A DNA stretch of 64,000 nucleotides from Bacteroidota bacterium (GCA_038746285.1 JBCDKT010000004.1:1-64000), one strand, 5' to 3'; counted from the first letter of the stretch, positions 1-8,535 are shown. Notes: generated by a model from the sequence alone, not told the origin. Numbers and translations: made by a program.

Positions 1-75
1 TACGACCCGAGCCAGGAGGGAAACCTCCGGGTGCGGGACCACGCCATCGACAAGGAGATCTGGCCTCCATCATGA
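1..75 (+). CDS. C-terminal end of an unidentified gene (partial)
   Basis: The window opens inside an open frame of 24 codons ending in TGA at 73-75. The visible tail reads YDPSQEGNLRVRDHAIDKEI followed by WPPS. It is too short to assign to a family. The charged, non-repetitive composition and the clean stop are consistent with a real protein end, but no domain can be named. It faces moaC convergently, with 66 bases between the two stop codons. Confidence 0.4.
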   Translation, partial: YDPSQEGNLRVRDHAIDKEIWPPS

Positions 76-141
76 CCGTACCCCGCTGCCACTACCTTTC
101 AACCTGTACCCCTGCAGGAAACGGTGTCTGCAATCTTTACA

Positions 142-645
142 TCAGTTGCTGCGCCGGTAGTCGCCGCTCTGGCCGCCGGTCTTGGCCAGGAGCTGGGTGT
201 CGGTGATCGCGATGTCTTTCGAGACCGACTTGCACATGTCGTAGATCGTGAGTGCGGCGACGGAGACCGCCGTGAGCGCCTCCATCTCCACGCCCGTCGG
301 GCCGGTGGTCTTGACGAAGGCGCGGACGTCGATGGCGAAGTCGTCCTCGTTGAGCTCGAGGTCGAGGTCGACGCCTTCGAGGAGGACGTCGTGGCAGAGC
401 GGGACGAGGCGGCTGGTCTGCTTGGCCCCGAGGATGCCCGCGACCTGGGCGACGCTCAGCACGTCGCCTTTGCGGATGCGGTTCTCCCGGACGAGCGTGA
501 ACGCTTCTTGGCCGAGCACTACGCGGCCCCTCGCCACGGCGGTGCGTGCGGAGTCCGGCTTGGCGCTGACGTCGACCATCCGGGCGCGCCCGTCGTCGTC
601 GATGTGGGTGAGCGTGAGGGCGTCGGCAGTCGGGCTGTCGGTCAT
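142..645 (-). CDS. moaC: Cyclic pyranopterin monophosphate synthase MoaC
   Basis: MoaC converts 3',8-cyclo-7,8-dihydro-GTP, the product of MoaA, into cyclic pyranopterin monophosphate, the first stable molybdopterin intermediate, in the cytoplasm. The predicted 167-aa protein has the usual length. It carries VPLCHDVLLEGVDLDLE (about residues 81-97), the substrate-loop segment GPTGVEMEALTAVSVAAL, and IYDMCK, whose Asp136 and Lys139 match the conserved catalytic pair of the family. The ATG at 643-645 was chosen because it opens the conserved domain; an upstream open frame continues without family similarity. moaA lies 249 bp upstream on the same strand, so the two consecutive enzymes of the pathway sit together. 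No Shine-Dalgarno sequence precedes the start. Confidence 0.95.
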   Translation of the reverse strand: MTDSPTADALTLTHIDDDGRARMVDVSAKPDSARTAVARGRVVLGQEAFTLVRENRIRKGDVLSVAQVAGILGAKQTSRLVPLCHDVLLEGVDLDLELNEDDFAIDVRAFVKTTGPTGVEMEALTAVSVAALTIYDMCKSVSKDIAITDTQLLAKTGGQSGDYRRSN

Positions 646-894
646 CAGAGCGGAGGCTTGAGAAGAGACGTGAGCAGAGAAGTAACGTGCGGCGCGGCGA
701 CCGTAACGTTCACGATTCGGCAACTTCGCATGAAGTCCAGCGCATGCAGTCCAGCGCGGGGCAGCGGAAGCTAGCACCGGAGCGCACTCCGTGCAACGCA
801 TTCGCCCTTCCACTTCTGGCGCATTCTGAGCACAGCGCAAACAACGAGCCGGACGCACACGCCTGCCCGCCACTCCTGCGATTCGGCAGGCACC

Positions 895-1941
895 TCACCC
901 GCCGATCAAGATCATCGGACGGTTACCGGCCCGGCGTGCTGCGTGGGCGACCTCGTCGATGCCGCCGTGTGCTGCCTTTTTCCGCTGCACGGCGGCGTGG
1001 ACCGTCGCCCGCAACGCCTCGTCGCTGGCTCCGGCGCGCAGCGCGTCGCGCAGCGACACCTCGGCTTGCCCGAAGAGGCAGACTTTGAGCGCTCCGTCGG
1101 CGGTGAGGCGGAGCCGGTTGCACCCGGCGCAGAACGGAGCCGTCATCGAGGCAACGACACCGACGCGGCCTGCGTGGCCCGGCACGCGGTACGTCCGCGC
1201 CGTCTCGTGCGGCCCGTCCGCGCGCCGTTCGAGCGGAAAGCGCGCCTCGATACGGGCGAGCATCTCGGCGTAGGGCACGAGCCGGTCGCTGGCCCACCCG
1301 TTCCCGTCGAACGGCATGTACTCGATGAACCGGACCTCGACGGGGCGCTCCTCGGTGAGGGCGACGAAGTCGGCGAGCTCGTCGTCGTTGATCCCGCGCA
1401 TGACGACGACGTTGACCTTGAGCCGCTCGCCGGTGTAGCCGTAGCCCAGCGCGAGGTCGAGCGCGTCGAGCACGGCGTCGAGGCCGGAGCGGCGGGCGAG
1501 GTAGGCGAAGCGGTCGGCGCGGAGCGTGTCGAGCGAGAGGTTGATGTGGGTCAGCCCAGCCTGGTAGAGCCGGTCGAGCTTGCGGTGGAGCAGCAGCCCG
1601 TTGGTCGTGAGCGCGAGCGTGCGCAGGCCCGGCATCGCCCCGAGCGCTTCGGCGACGGCTTCGGCGTCTTTGCGCACGAGCGGCTCGCCCCCGGTCAGCC
1701 GGACTTTCTCGACGCCCATGCCGACGAAGAGCCGGGCGAGGCGGAGGATCTCCGGCGTCGTGAGCAGGTGGCCGCGCGGCGTGAGCGGGACGCCGGCCGC
1801 GGGCATGCAGTAGCGGCAGCGGAGGTTGCAGCGCTCCGTCAGCGAGAGCCGGAGGTAGGTGTGACGCCTGCCGAAGCGGTCCGTCAGCCGGCGGGCGCCC
1901 GTCGGAAGGTCCGTCGCGGTCTCGGCGACCGCCGCGCTCAC
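895..1941 (-). CDS. moaA: GTP 3',8-cyclase MoaA (radical SAM)
   Basis: This radical-SAM enzyme catalyses the first step of molybdenum cofactor synthesis, rearranging GTP to 3',8-cyclo-dihydro-GTP. The 348-aa product has the AdoMet cluster motif CNLRCRYC (Cys38, Cys42, Cys45), a TGGEPL motif, the C-terminal second-cluster motif FCAGCNRLRL with a third Cys near 288, and the C-terminal Gly-Gly tail needed for GTP binding. The start is a GTG at 1939-1941 that overlaps the TGA of the upstream regulator gene in a GTGA junction, implying translational coupling. The N-terminal helix before the cluster fits the family. moaC follows downstream. Confidence 0.95.
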   Translation of the reverse strand: MSAAVAETATDLPTGARRLTDRFGRRHTYLRLSLTERCNLRCRYCMPAAGVPLTPRGHLLTTPEILRLARLFVGMGVEKVRLTGGEPLVRKDAEAVAEALGAMPGLRTLALTTNGLLLHRKLDRLYQAGLTHINLSLDTLRADRFAYLARRSGLDAVLDALDLALGYGYTGERLKVNVVVMRGINDDELADFVALTEERPVEVRFIEYMPFDGNGWASDRLVPYAEMLARIEARFPLERRADGPHETARTYRVPGHAGRVGVVASMTAPFCAGCNRLRLTADGALKVCLFGQAEVSLRDALRAGASDEALRATVHAAVQRKKAAHGGIDEVAHAARRAGNRPMILIGG

Positions 1942-4184
1942 TGGAAGTCCTCGACCAGGAGGATGTCGCTCTCGTTGCGGTCTACGTGGGTGTAGAGCAG
2001 GACCCGGCCGTCCGGCGAGACGGCGAGGCTGGGCTGCTCGGGCACGTCGTCGAGCGTGGCGACGCGCGTGGACCAGCCGGAGAGGAAGCTGTAGAACCGG
2101 ATCGTCGGGCCGTCGTCCTCGCGCCGGATGAAGTAGATGCCGTCGTCGGTCACGGCCCAGTTGCCCCAGTCGAAGGGTTCGAGCGCGCCGAGCACGAGGG
2201 TCTCCTGCTCGTCGGTGAAGCCGTGGCGCCACAGGCCGGGCTCGCCTTTCTTGGCGTAGTAGAGCTGCTCGCCGTCGGGGGCCTGGAAGGCGTTGTAGCC
2301 GCCGTTGTAGGTGACGCGGCTGGGCCGCCCTCCTTCGGCGGCCACGAGCCAGACCTCCCACTCCCCGCTGCGGTCCGAGGAGAAGTAGACCACCGTCGAG
2401 TCGACGGACCAACTTGGGGCGACGTCGGAGGCCGGGTCGTCGGTGAGGCGGCGCGGCTGCCCGCCGGCGGCGTCGATGATGTAGATGTCCGCGTTGCCCT
2501 CCACGCGCGCGTCGAAGGCGAGGCGGCGGCCGTCCGGGGCCCAGCGCGGGAGCGTGACGAGGGGGCCGGCGAAGTCGGTGAGCTGGATCGGGTTCTCGCC
2601 GTCGGCGTCGACGACCCAGACCTCGGGGCTGCCGGAGCGGTCCGAGGCGAAGGCGATCTGCGTGCCGTCGGGCGAGAACTGGGGGTTGGACTCCCAGCGC
2701 GTCGAGTGGATGAGCGGCAGCCGCCCGAAGCGGCCCTGCCGGATCGCCCAGATGTTGGCGTCCGAGGAGCGCTGCTCGTAGGTCAGGCGCCGCGCGCGCC
2801 GCGCCACCGAGGGCTGGCGCACGCTCTCGCCCTCGCCCGAGGTCGCGATCCGCTCCGGCGTCCCGCCGGCGGCCGGGATGCGCCACAGTCCGGCCCCCTC
2901 GGCCCGGCTCGAGGCGAAGACGATGCTCTGGCCGTCGGAGGCCCAGTCGAGGCCGGCGATCTCGCGCTCGTCCCGCGTCAGGCGCTCCGGCTCGCCGCCG
3001 CGCGCCGAGACCACGAAGAGGTCCTCAACGCCCTCGCTGGCGCGCCGCACGAAGGCGAGGCGCTCGCTGTTGGGCGAGAATGCCGGCTCGGCGTCCCCCC
3101 ACTGCGCGGGCGCGGCCTCCGTGAGCTGGCGCACGTCGAGCGTCTCGACCGAGAGGAGGAAGAGGCTGTACGGCCCCGTCGGCTCGGCCTGCGCCGAGAG
3201 CGCGAGCGTGGTGCCGTCGGACGACCAGACGAGGCTCGACACCTCGCGGTCCTCGAACGTGGCGACGACGCGCTCGGTGCCGCCGATCGCAGGCACGATG
3301 ACAACTTCCCGCACCCCCTCGTCGGTGGCGCGCACGAAGGCGATGTTGAGGCCGTCGGGGCTCCAGGCCGGGCTGTGCTCGCGGGCAGGATTGTCGGTCA
3401 GGCGAAGCGGGATCTCGGCCCCGGCTTGCTTGACGTAGACGTCCACGTTGCCGCCGTCGGCCCCCTCCCAGGTGAAGGCTACCTTCTCGCCGTCCGGCGA
3501 CAGTTCCGGGTCGGCTTCCTGGCCGGGGAAGCTGGTGAAGGGGACGGTCTTGAGCGGTGCGTCGTCGCGGCCCTGGAAGAAAGCGAACCCGACGATGAGG
3601 CCGACGAGGAGCACGGTGCTGGCACCGGCGGCCCACCACATGGCCTCCTTCCAGCGCGGCGGCCCCGGCGGGGCCATGACCGGGAGCGACGCCCCGTCAG
3701 ACCCAGGACTGGCCTCGACGGAGACGGCGTCGACGGGTACGTCCGGTGCGGCGGCGAGGGCGGCGGCTTCGTTCTCGATGGGCTGCCCGGCGGCGGAGGG
3801 CGGCACCTCGGCCGGTGGCTCGGGGCGTGGGGCTGCGGGGGTCGAGACCGGGGCGATCAGCCGGTAGCCCGACTTGCGGATCGTCTCGATGTAGTCCGGC
3901 TTGCGGGGGTTGTCGCCGAAGGCCTTGCGCAGTTCCGAGATGCAGCGCGCGAGCACGTCGTCCGAGACGACCGTACCGGCCCAGACGCGGTCCATGAAGT
4001 CCTCCTTCGTCACCGTGCGGCCGGGGTGGGCGGCGAGGCATTCAAGCACCTGCATCACCTTCGGCTCCAGCCGGACCACGTCCCCCGCCGGCCCGTGCAG
4101 ACGGTTGCCCTTCGGGACGACCAGCCAGTCACCCACTCGAACGTCTCTCGTTGTCAGCGCGCGCGGCGCGGTCTGCTCACTCAT
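1938..4184 (-). CDS. CadC-like transmembrane transcription regulator with TolB-type propeller
   Basis: The 748-aa protein has three parts. Residues about 10-112 form an OmpR/PhoB-type winged-helix DNA-binding domain (VVRLEPKVMQVLECLAAHPG, ending KSGYRLIAP). A Pro/Ala-rich linker follows, then one membrane helix at about 183-203. The remainder is a periplasmic beta-propeller built of PD40/TolB-like repeats (recurring SPDG, WSPDG, IAFVR and SDRSG words). This is the ToxR/CadC layout, in which a membrane-anchored regulator binds DNA directly and senses through its extracytoplasmic domain. The ligand is unknown. The stop codon overlaps the moaA start, so it shares a transcript with moaA. A TATATTG promoter candidate lies about 135 bp upstream. 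Confidence 0.85.
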   Translation of the reverse strand: MSEQTAPRALTTRDVRVGDWLVVPKGNRLHGPAGDVVRLEPKVMQVLECLAAHPGRTVTKEDFMDRVWAGTVVSDDVLARCISELRKAFGDNPRKPDYIETIRKSGYRLIAPVSTPAAPRPEPPAEVPPSAAGQPIENEAAALAAAPDVPVDAVSVEASPGSDGASLPVMAPPGPPRWKEAMWWAAGASTVLLVGLIVGFAFFQGRDDAPLKTVPFTSFPGQEADPELSPDGEKVAFTWEGADGGNVDVYVKQAGAEIPLRLTDNPAREHSPAWSPDGLNIAFVRATDEGVREVVIVPAIGGTERVVATFEDREVSSLVWSSDGTTLALSAQAEPTGPYSLFLLSVETLDVRQLTEAAPAQWGDAEPAFSPNSERLAFVRRASEGVEDLFVVSARGGEPERLTRDEREIAGLDWASDGQSIVFASSRAEGAGLWRIPAAGGTPERIATSGEGESVRQPSVARRARRLTYEQRSSDANIWAIRQGRFGRLPLIHSTRWESNPQFSPDGTQIAFASDRSGSPEVWVVDADGENPIQLTDFAGPLVTLPRWAPDGRRLAFDARVEGNADIYIIDAAGGQPRRLTDDPASDVAPSWSVDSTVVYFSSDRSGEWEVWLVAAEGGRPSRVTYNGGYNAFQAPDGEQLYYAKKGEPGLWRHGFTDEQETLVLGALEPFDWGNWAVTDDGIYFIRREDDGPTIRFYSFLSGWSTRVATLDDVPEQPSLAVSPDGRVLLYTHVDRNESDILLVEDFQ

Positions 4185-4617
4185 TCCTGACCCGTGGTCC
4201 TGCTAGGCGCCCTGCATGTATTGGCCGCCGAGTCTGTCGTCTTCGAACAGGAAGCCCCCAGGGCTGTTCCTCTCGGCTTCCGCTCGGAAGCGGCCTACGA
4301 GGTGAACCGGCATCGCGCTCAATATACCGTGCACCGATTGCCCTGTCACACCCCCGCCGCAGAGGCCGTCCGGTTCGCACCGTTTTTCCCTCTACCTTTT
4401 TCTTTATGACCACAAGACCGCCCATTCTGGCCCTTAGAAGCGGATTCATTAGGTAACAATCAGGCTATGCCCATAGAGGTCCCGGCAGACCGGGCCTAGA
4501 ATGGTCCCACTCGCCGCCGGCACCCCGCCGTGCTGAGCGAGCGAGCAGCACCGGCAGCCCAAACGGTACCCCCGTGCCGGTGCGACTCACCGCCACACTG
4601 GCTATCCACCACCAATT
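4185..4617. other. Divergent intergenic region between regulator and fasciclin gene
   Basis: This 433-bp gap contains no convincing gene. It must hold the promoters of both flanking divergent genes. For the minus side, TATATTG at 4320-4326 fits the -7 element used elsewhere in the window. Before the fasciclin start there is a short inverted repeat (GTGCTG 4530-4535 and CAGCAC 4546-4551) within a G+C-rich stretch. The final 20 bases before the fasciclin ATG lack a Shine-Dalgarno sequence. A lower-GC strip at about 4380-4470 separates the two halves. Confidence 0.5.
4320..4326 (-). promoter_or_regulatory. Candidate -7 promoter element (TATATTG)
   Basis: Minus-strand TATATTG lies about 135 bp upstream of the CadC-like regulator start. 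It matches the TATNTTG-type element found before many genes in this window. No clear -33 TTG partner was verified, so the assignment is tentative. Confidence 0.35.
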
Positions 4618-5181
4618 ATGCCACGCACCTTAGCTCTCTCACTCCTCACCCTCCTGCTGCTGGCCGCCCCGGCGAGCTTCGCGCAGGAGACAGCCCCGCC
4701 TGAGGACGGTGCAGCCGCCGACCTTCTCACGACCCTCGAGTCGCTCGGCGACTTCACCGTCCTCGTTCAGGCACTCCGCGACACCGGTCTCGACGCGGCC
4801 CTCGCCGGAGGCGAGACCTTCACGCTCTTCGCGCCCACCGACGACGCCTTCCAGGCCCTGCCCGCCGGCACGCTCGACGGACTCTCGTCCGAACAGCTCA
4901 CCGGCATCCTGCGCCGCCACGTACTCGTCGGTGCCGTCTCGTCCGAAGACGCCTCGGCGCTCGGCACGGCGGCGACGGTCGAAGGCAGCAGCCTCGACAT
5001 CATCGCCACCGGCGATGGGTTGATGGTCGGCAACGCCCTCGTATCGAACGCTGACGTGCAGGCCTCCAACGGGGTCATCCATGTCATCAGTGCCGTTCTC
5101 CTCCCAGATGCCGCACCGGAGCAGGACGGCCAGGACCGGATGGACGAAAACGACCTCGAAGACCTCACGCCTCAACCCTGA
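4618..5181 (+). CDS. Secreted fasciclin (FAS1) domain protein
   Basis: The 187-aa protein starts with a signal peptide (MPRTLALSLLTLLLLAAPAS, cleavage after AFAQ or ASFAQ) and then one FAS1 domain at about residues 34-165. The FAS1 landmarks are FTLFAPTDDAFQALPAGTLD, the LRRHVLVGAV segment and the terminal NGVIHVISAVLLP. FAS1 domains act in adhesion and matrix or surface association; the partner is unknown here. The tail after the domain is short, acidic and probably disordered. The gene stands alone on the plus strand, with a terminator hairpin downstream at 5311-5367. Confidence 0.9.
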   Translation: MPRTLALSLLTLLLLAAPASFAQETAPPEDGAAADLLTTLESLGDFTVLVQALRDTGLDAALAGGETFTLFAPTDDAFQALPAGTLDGLSSEQLTGILRRHVLVGAVSSEDASALGTAATVEGSSLDIIATGDGLMVGNALVSNADVQASNGVIHVISAVLLPDAAPEQDGQDRMDENDLEDLTPQP

Positions 5182-5310
5182 CGACTGACGAGAAGCCTAC
5201 GGGCGCGGAACGCCCTGTCCGTGCTCACGCGACCTGAGCCCCCGCGTGAACTAAACCACCGCCGCGGACCACCTCTGGCCTTCCGTAGCCTCGCTCCGCC
5301 AGTCGTCAGT

Positions 5311-5367
5311 AGCGCCCTCGCACGCGCGAAGTTCTGTAAGACTTCCCGTGCGAGGGCGCTGCCTTTT
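5311..5367 (+). terminator. Rho-independent terminator after the fasciclin gene
   Basis: A perfect 14-bp stem pairs AGCGCCCTCGCACG (5311-5324) with its complement at 5347-5360, extended inward by GAAGT/ACTTC. It is followed by GCCTTTTTCGG with five T residues on the plus strand only. It lies 130 bp after the fasciclin stop codon. The sequence resembles a canonical intrinsic terminator; a small RNA ending here cannot be excluded. Confidence 0.7.
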
Positions 5368-5369
5368 TC

Positions 5370-5455
5370 GGAGGACGGTGAGACGGTGGCGGTGGCGCGT
5401 TGCGCGGCGGCCTCGGTAGCTTTGTGAGTCTTGCTTTCGGCAGCTGACAGCCAGC
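5370..5455 (+). repeat. Dispersed intergenic element with promoter-like core (copy 1)
   Basis: The word GAGGACGGTGAGACGGTGGC at 5371-5390 is the complement of a word in the pyrimidine-rich leader of glpK. It is followed by a core at 5397-5440 beginning GCGTTGCGCGGCGG and containing TAGCTTTG, an exact TA-N2-TTTG element. A closely related core occurs at 8493, and longer relatives occur at 27485 and 42703. The copy points into the 3' end of the convergent amidohydrolase gene, where it could only drive antisense transcription. The gap ends with GCTGACAGCCAGCCTACAGG, a word related to one at about 29740-29760. Confidence 0.45.
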
Positions 5456-7117
5456 CTACAGGCCGCCGAAGATGGGGAGGCCGTCGAGGTAGGTCGCTAC
5501 GACCTCGGTCTCCAGAATCTCCGGCGCGGGCACGGTCATGATATCGCGCGAGAGGACGACGAAGTCGGCCCGCTTGCCCGGCTCTAGGGAGCCTACCTGG
5601 TCTTCCATGAACGCGGCGTAGGCCGCGTCGAGGGTGAAGCCGCGCAGGGCCTCGGCGCGGGTCAGGCGCTGCTCCGGGTCCCACCCGCCCTCGGGATGGC
5701 CGCCGGCGTCCTGCCGGGTGACGGAGGCGTAGAGCCCGAGGAGCGGGCTGACGGGCTCGACGGGGAAGTCGGAGCCGAGAGCAAGGCGAGCACCGCTGCC
5801 GAGGAGCGAGCGCCACGCGTAGGCTCCCTCGATGCGCTGCGGGCCGACGCGGTCCTCGGCCCAGGGCCGGTCGCTCGTGGCATGGGTCGGCTGCACCGAG
5901 GCGATCACGCCGAGCGCGGCGAAGCGCGGGAGGTCCTCCGGGGCGATGACTTGGGCGTGCTCGACGCGGTGACGGCCCGGCCCGCCACCCGTCTCCTCGA
6001 CGGCCGCGGCGTAGGTGTCGAGCGCGATCCGGTTGGCCCGGTCGCCGATGGCGTGGGTGTTGACCTGGAGGCCGCACCACATCGCCCGGTTGACGAGCGA
6101 CTGGAACACGGAGGGGGCCGTGACGAGGAGGCCGCTGTTGCCGGGGTCGTCGCTGTAGGGTTCGAGGAGGGCCGCGCCCCGGCTGCCGAGCGCACCGTCG
6201 AGGTAGAACTTGACCGAGCGCACGGTGAGGCGCCCCCCGTAGTCGGCGAAGGGGCGGACCTCGCAGATGTAGTCCAGCGTCTGGCCCGGGCCGCCGATCA
6301 TCCCGTAGAGCCGGAGCGGGAACCGGCCCGCGTCGATCATCGCCCGGTAGAGCGCCATCGTGGCGAGGTCGACGCCGGCTTCGTGGACGCCGGTGAGGCC
6401 GTGCCGGGACGTCTCCTCCAGCGCCCGCTCCAGCCGGAGTTGCAGCTCCAGCTCGCTCGGCGGCGGCACGAACGCCTCGACGAGCGCCTCTGCGTTGTCC
6501 ACGAACACGCCGGTCGGTCGGCCCTCAGCGTCGCGGAGTACGGCCCCGCCCTCGGGGTTGGGCGGCGCAGGCTGGGCCGGGTCGATCCCGGCGGCGCGGA
6601 GGGCGGCCGTGTTGGCCCATGTGGCGTGCCCGTCGATGCGGGCGATCCAGACGGGCCGGTCGGGGAAGGCGGCGTCGAGGTCGGCGGCGGTCGGGAAGAG
6701 GTACGAGCCGTCGGCGGCGGCGGGCCAGTCGTTCTGGTCCCAGCCGCGCCCGAGCACCCACGCGCTGTCGGGCAGGGCGAGCGCGAAGCGCTGGAGCCGC
6801 TCGACGACCTCGGCCTTCGACGCGGTCCCGGCGAGGTTGGCTTGCAGGAGCGACGCGCCGAGGTTCATCAGGTGGGCGTGGGCGTCGATCAGCCCTGGGA
6901 CGACCGTGCGGCCCCCGGCGTCGAGCCGCGCAGCCTCGGGGTAGGCGGCGAACACGGCCGCGGTGTCCCCGACGGCCAGCAGCACGCCGTCCTCGAACGC
7001 GAGGGCCTCGGCCGTGGGCTGCGCCGGGTCGACGGTGTAGATGCGGGCGTTGTGCAGCACCGTCGGCTGCGCCGCGAGCGGGGTGGCGAGCAGCAGGAAC
7101 CAGAGAAAACGAAGCAT
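5456..7117 (-). CDS. Secreted amidohydrolase (YtcJ/AepA-like)
   Basis: This 553-aa metal-dependent hydrolase belongs to the amidohydrolase_3 group. It starts with a signal peptide (MLRFLWFLLLATPLAAQ), so it is probably periplasmic. Metal-binding landmarks are GLIDAHAHLMNLG (His80, His82), the NTHAIGDRAN segment, HRVEHAQVI and the late LALGSDFPVEP Asp. The substrate of this family is usually unknown; members cleave amide or carbamate bonds. The ATG at 7115-7117 was preferred over upstream in-frame codons because it opens the signal peptide and is preceded by a TATCTTC promoter element at 7145-7151 and a C/T-rich leader. Confidence 0.88.
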   Translation of the reverse strand: MLRFLWFLLLATPLAAQPTVLHNARIYTVDPAQPTAEALAFEDGVLLAVGDTAAVFAAYPEAARLDAGGRTVVPGLIDAHAHLMNLGASLLQANLAGTASKAEVVERLQRFALALPDSAWVLGRGWDQNDWPAAADGSYLFPTAADLDAAFPDRPVWIARIDGHATWANTAALRAAGIDPAQPAPPNPEGGAVLRDAEGRPTGVFVDNAEALVEAFVPPPSELELQLRLERALEETSRHGLTGVHEAGVDLATMALYRAMIDAGRFPLRLYGMIGGPGQTLDYICEVRPFADYGGRLTVRSVKFYLDGALGSRGAALLEPYSDDPGNSGLLVTAPSVFQSLVNRAMWCGLQVNTHAIGDRANRIALDTYAAAVEETGGGPGRHRVEHAQVIAPEDLPRFAALGVIASVQPTHATSDRPWAEDRVGPQRIEGAYAWRSLLGSGARLALGSDFPVEPVSPLLGLYASVTRQDAGGHPEGGWDPEQRLTRAEALRGFTLDAAYAAFMEDQVGSLEPGKRADFVVLSRDIMTVPAPEILETEVVATYLDGLPIFGGL

Positions 7118-7144
7118 GGGCGTGAGGCTCGGTGGGTGGGGAGC

Positions 7145-7151
7145 GAAGATA
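7145..7151 (-). promoter_or_regulatory. -7 promoter element (TATCTTC) of the amidohydrolase gene
   Basis: Minus-strand TATCTTC lies 28 bp before the ATG. The leader between them is pyrimidine-rich on the transcribed strand and lacks a Shine-Dalgarno sequence. The pattern repeats before several other genes here. Confidence 0.55.
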
Positions 7152-7277
7152 CCGAGTGCGACGCATGAGCCGCGACGCGTGAACTCGGCACGGACCGCGT
7201 CGCCTGCCCCACGCATTACGCATCGCGGACGGATATTACCCTCGCACGTCTCCCCGACCAGGCTCACCTTTCCCCCG

Positions 7278-7799
7278 ATGCCTCCCGCCCCCGACACCGT
7301 CTTCTGGACCCCGTTCACGACGCCGCTCGGCACCGCCTACGCTGCCTCGACCCGCAGCGGCCTGTGCCGACTCACCCTGCCCGACGAGACCGAGGCCCAC
7401 TTCACCGTCTGGCTCCACGACCACTTCGACGCGGCCCATATCCGCCCGCACCCCGAACCCAACCTCGACGCGATCGAGCAGATCGACGCCTACTGGAAGG
7501 GCGAGCGGACGCGCTTCGAACTGCGGCTAGACCTGCGGGGGACGGACTTCCAGCGCGCCGTCTGGGACCGGCTGCTCCACATTCCCTTCGGCAAGACCGA
7601 GACGTACAGCGTGCTCGCCGAGGCCGCCGGTGCGCCGCAGGGGTACCAGGCCGCGGGCGCGGCGGTCGGGCAGAACCCGGTGCGGCTCGTCGTCCCGTGC
7701 CACCGCGTGCTCGGGAGCGACGGCGGGCTGACGGGCTTCGCCTCAGGCGTCCGCTCCAAGCAGTGGCTGCTTCGCCACGAAGGCGCGCTGCTGCTGTGA
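7278..7799 (+). CDS. ogt: Methylated-DNA--protein-cysteine methyltransferase
   Basis: This protein repairs O6-alkylguanine by irreversible transfer of the alkyl group to an active-site cysteine. The 173-aa protein has an N-terminal ribonuclease-H-like part and the C-terminal catalytic domain. Landmarks include TDFQRAVWDRLLHIPFGKTE, the helix-turn-helix YSVLAEAAGAP, and the active-site VVPCHRVLGSDG with Cys141. The ATG at 7278 follows a C/T-rich leader with no Shine-Dalgarno sequence; TATTACC around 7233 is a possible promoter element. Upstream in-frame codons reach back across the divergent promoter and are unlikely to be used. Confidence 0.95.
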   Translation: MPPAPDTVFWTPFTTPLGTAYAASTRSGLCRLTLPDETEAHFTVWLHDHFDAAHIRPHPEPNLDAIEQIDAYWKGERTRFELRLDLRGTDFQRAVWDRLLHIPFGKTETYSVLAEAAGAPQGYQAAGAAVGQNPVRLVVPCHRVLGSDGGLTGFASGVRSKQWLLRHEGALLL

Positions 7800-7878
7800 T
7801 GCGGGAGACGTGATGCGTGATCTTATCCCTGGCCACTCTGCCCAGCCTCTCCTCCTTCCTCCCACTCGCCCCCACGCT

Positions 7879-8454
7879 GTGACCAACCGGTTTCTCTTCC
7901 TCGCACTCCTCGCCGCCGCGACGCTGCTCGCCGGGTGCAGCGGTCCGAAGCCCGGACCGCCGCCGCCCGCCGCCACCGAGGTCGGCCTCGACGTGCGCTA
8001 CGAGCGAGCCTTCGCCGCGCTCCGGGTCCACCCCGCCGTGCAGGCGTTCGGCGCCGCCCACCTCGCGGCGTCGGAGCCGCTCGCGATCGAGGTCTCGCCG
8101 GAGATCGTCCCGCTCGACTACGCTCTCCTCGCCCCGGACGTGGCGCGGCAGTCGGGGGCCGCCGGCAGCCGCGTCGACGGCGTCCGCGACTCCCTCGCCG
8201 TCCTCGCCGCCGCCGACCGCTTCGCCCCGACCTCGGACGAGGCGCTGCCGCTGCTCTCGATGCGGCAGCAGCGGCCCCTCGTGCTGTTCTTCAGCCAGCT
8301 ACGCGGCGACCGCCTCGGCGCGCAGCTCTACCCCAACCCGTTTCGCCGCCGGAGCTACGACGCGGTACGCGACGGCGCGCCCGGCCTCGCCCTGCTCGTC
8401 ACGTTCGAGGACGGGCGCGTGGCCGAGGTCTACGCCGAGGCGATGGGACGGTGA
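7879..8454 (+). CDS. Lipoprotein of unknown function
   Basis: The 191-aa product has a lipoprotein signal with lipobox LLAGC close to the N terminus and a Pro-rich spacer (GPKPGPPPPAATEVG), so it should be anchored in the inner or outer membrane. I recognise no domain in the remainder, which has alternating acidic and hydrophobic stretches and a C-terminal LALLVTFEDGRVAEVYAEAM. The GTG at 7879 was chosen because it opens the signal peptide; an ATG at 7810 would add 23 Pro-rich residues in front of it. It lies 79 bp after ogt, and the gap has the purine-rich then pyrimidine-rich layout seen elsewhere. Confidence 0.7.
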   Translation: MTNRFLFLALLAAATLLAGCSGPKPGPPPPAATEVGLDVRYERAFAALRVHPAVQAFGAAHLAASEPLAIEVSPEIVPLDYALLAPDVARQSGAAGSRVDGVRDSLAVLAAADRFAPTSDEALPLLSMRQQRPLVLFFSQLRGDRLGAQLYPNPFRRRSYDAVRDGAPGLALLVTFEDGRVAEVYAEAMGR

Positions 8455-8535
8455 GACGGAGGACAGCGGGCAGAAGACAGAGGACGGCTGACGCGTTGCG
8501 CGGCGTTCTCGCCAGCTCTGATAGTTTTGCTTTGT
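8447..8535 (+). repeat. Dispersed intergenic element with promoter-like core (copy 2)
   Basis: GACGGTGAGACGGAGGACAG spans the lipoprotein stop codon. AGAAGACAGAGGACGG follows, then a core starting GCGTTGCGCGGCGTTCTCG at 8493 and containing TAGTTTTG, an exact TA-N2-TTTG element. The first word matches those at 5371 and 44546. The core points into the 3' end of dtd, antisense to it. Confidence 0.45.

Noticed and set aside
646-894. Moco riboswitch between moaA and moaC
   Set aside because: No recognisable conserved core. The gap contains only a short direct repeat (AGTCCAGCGC twice).
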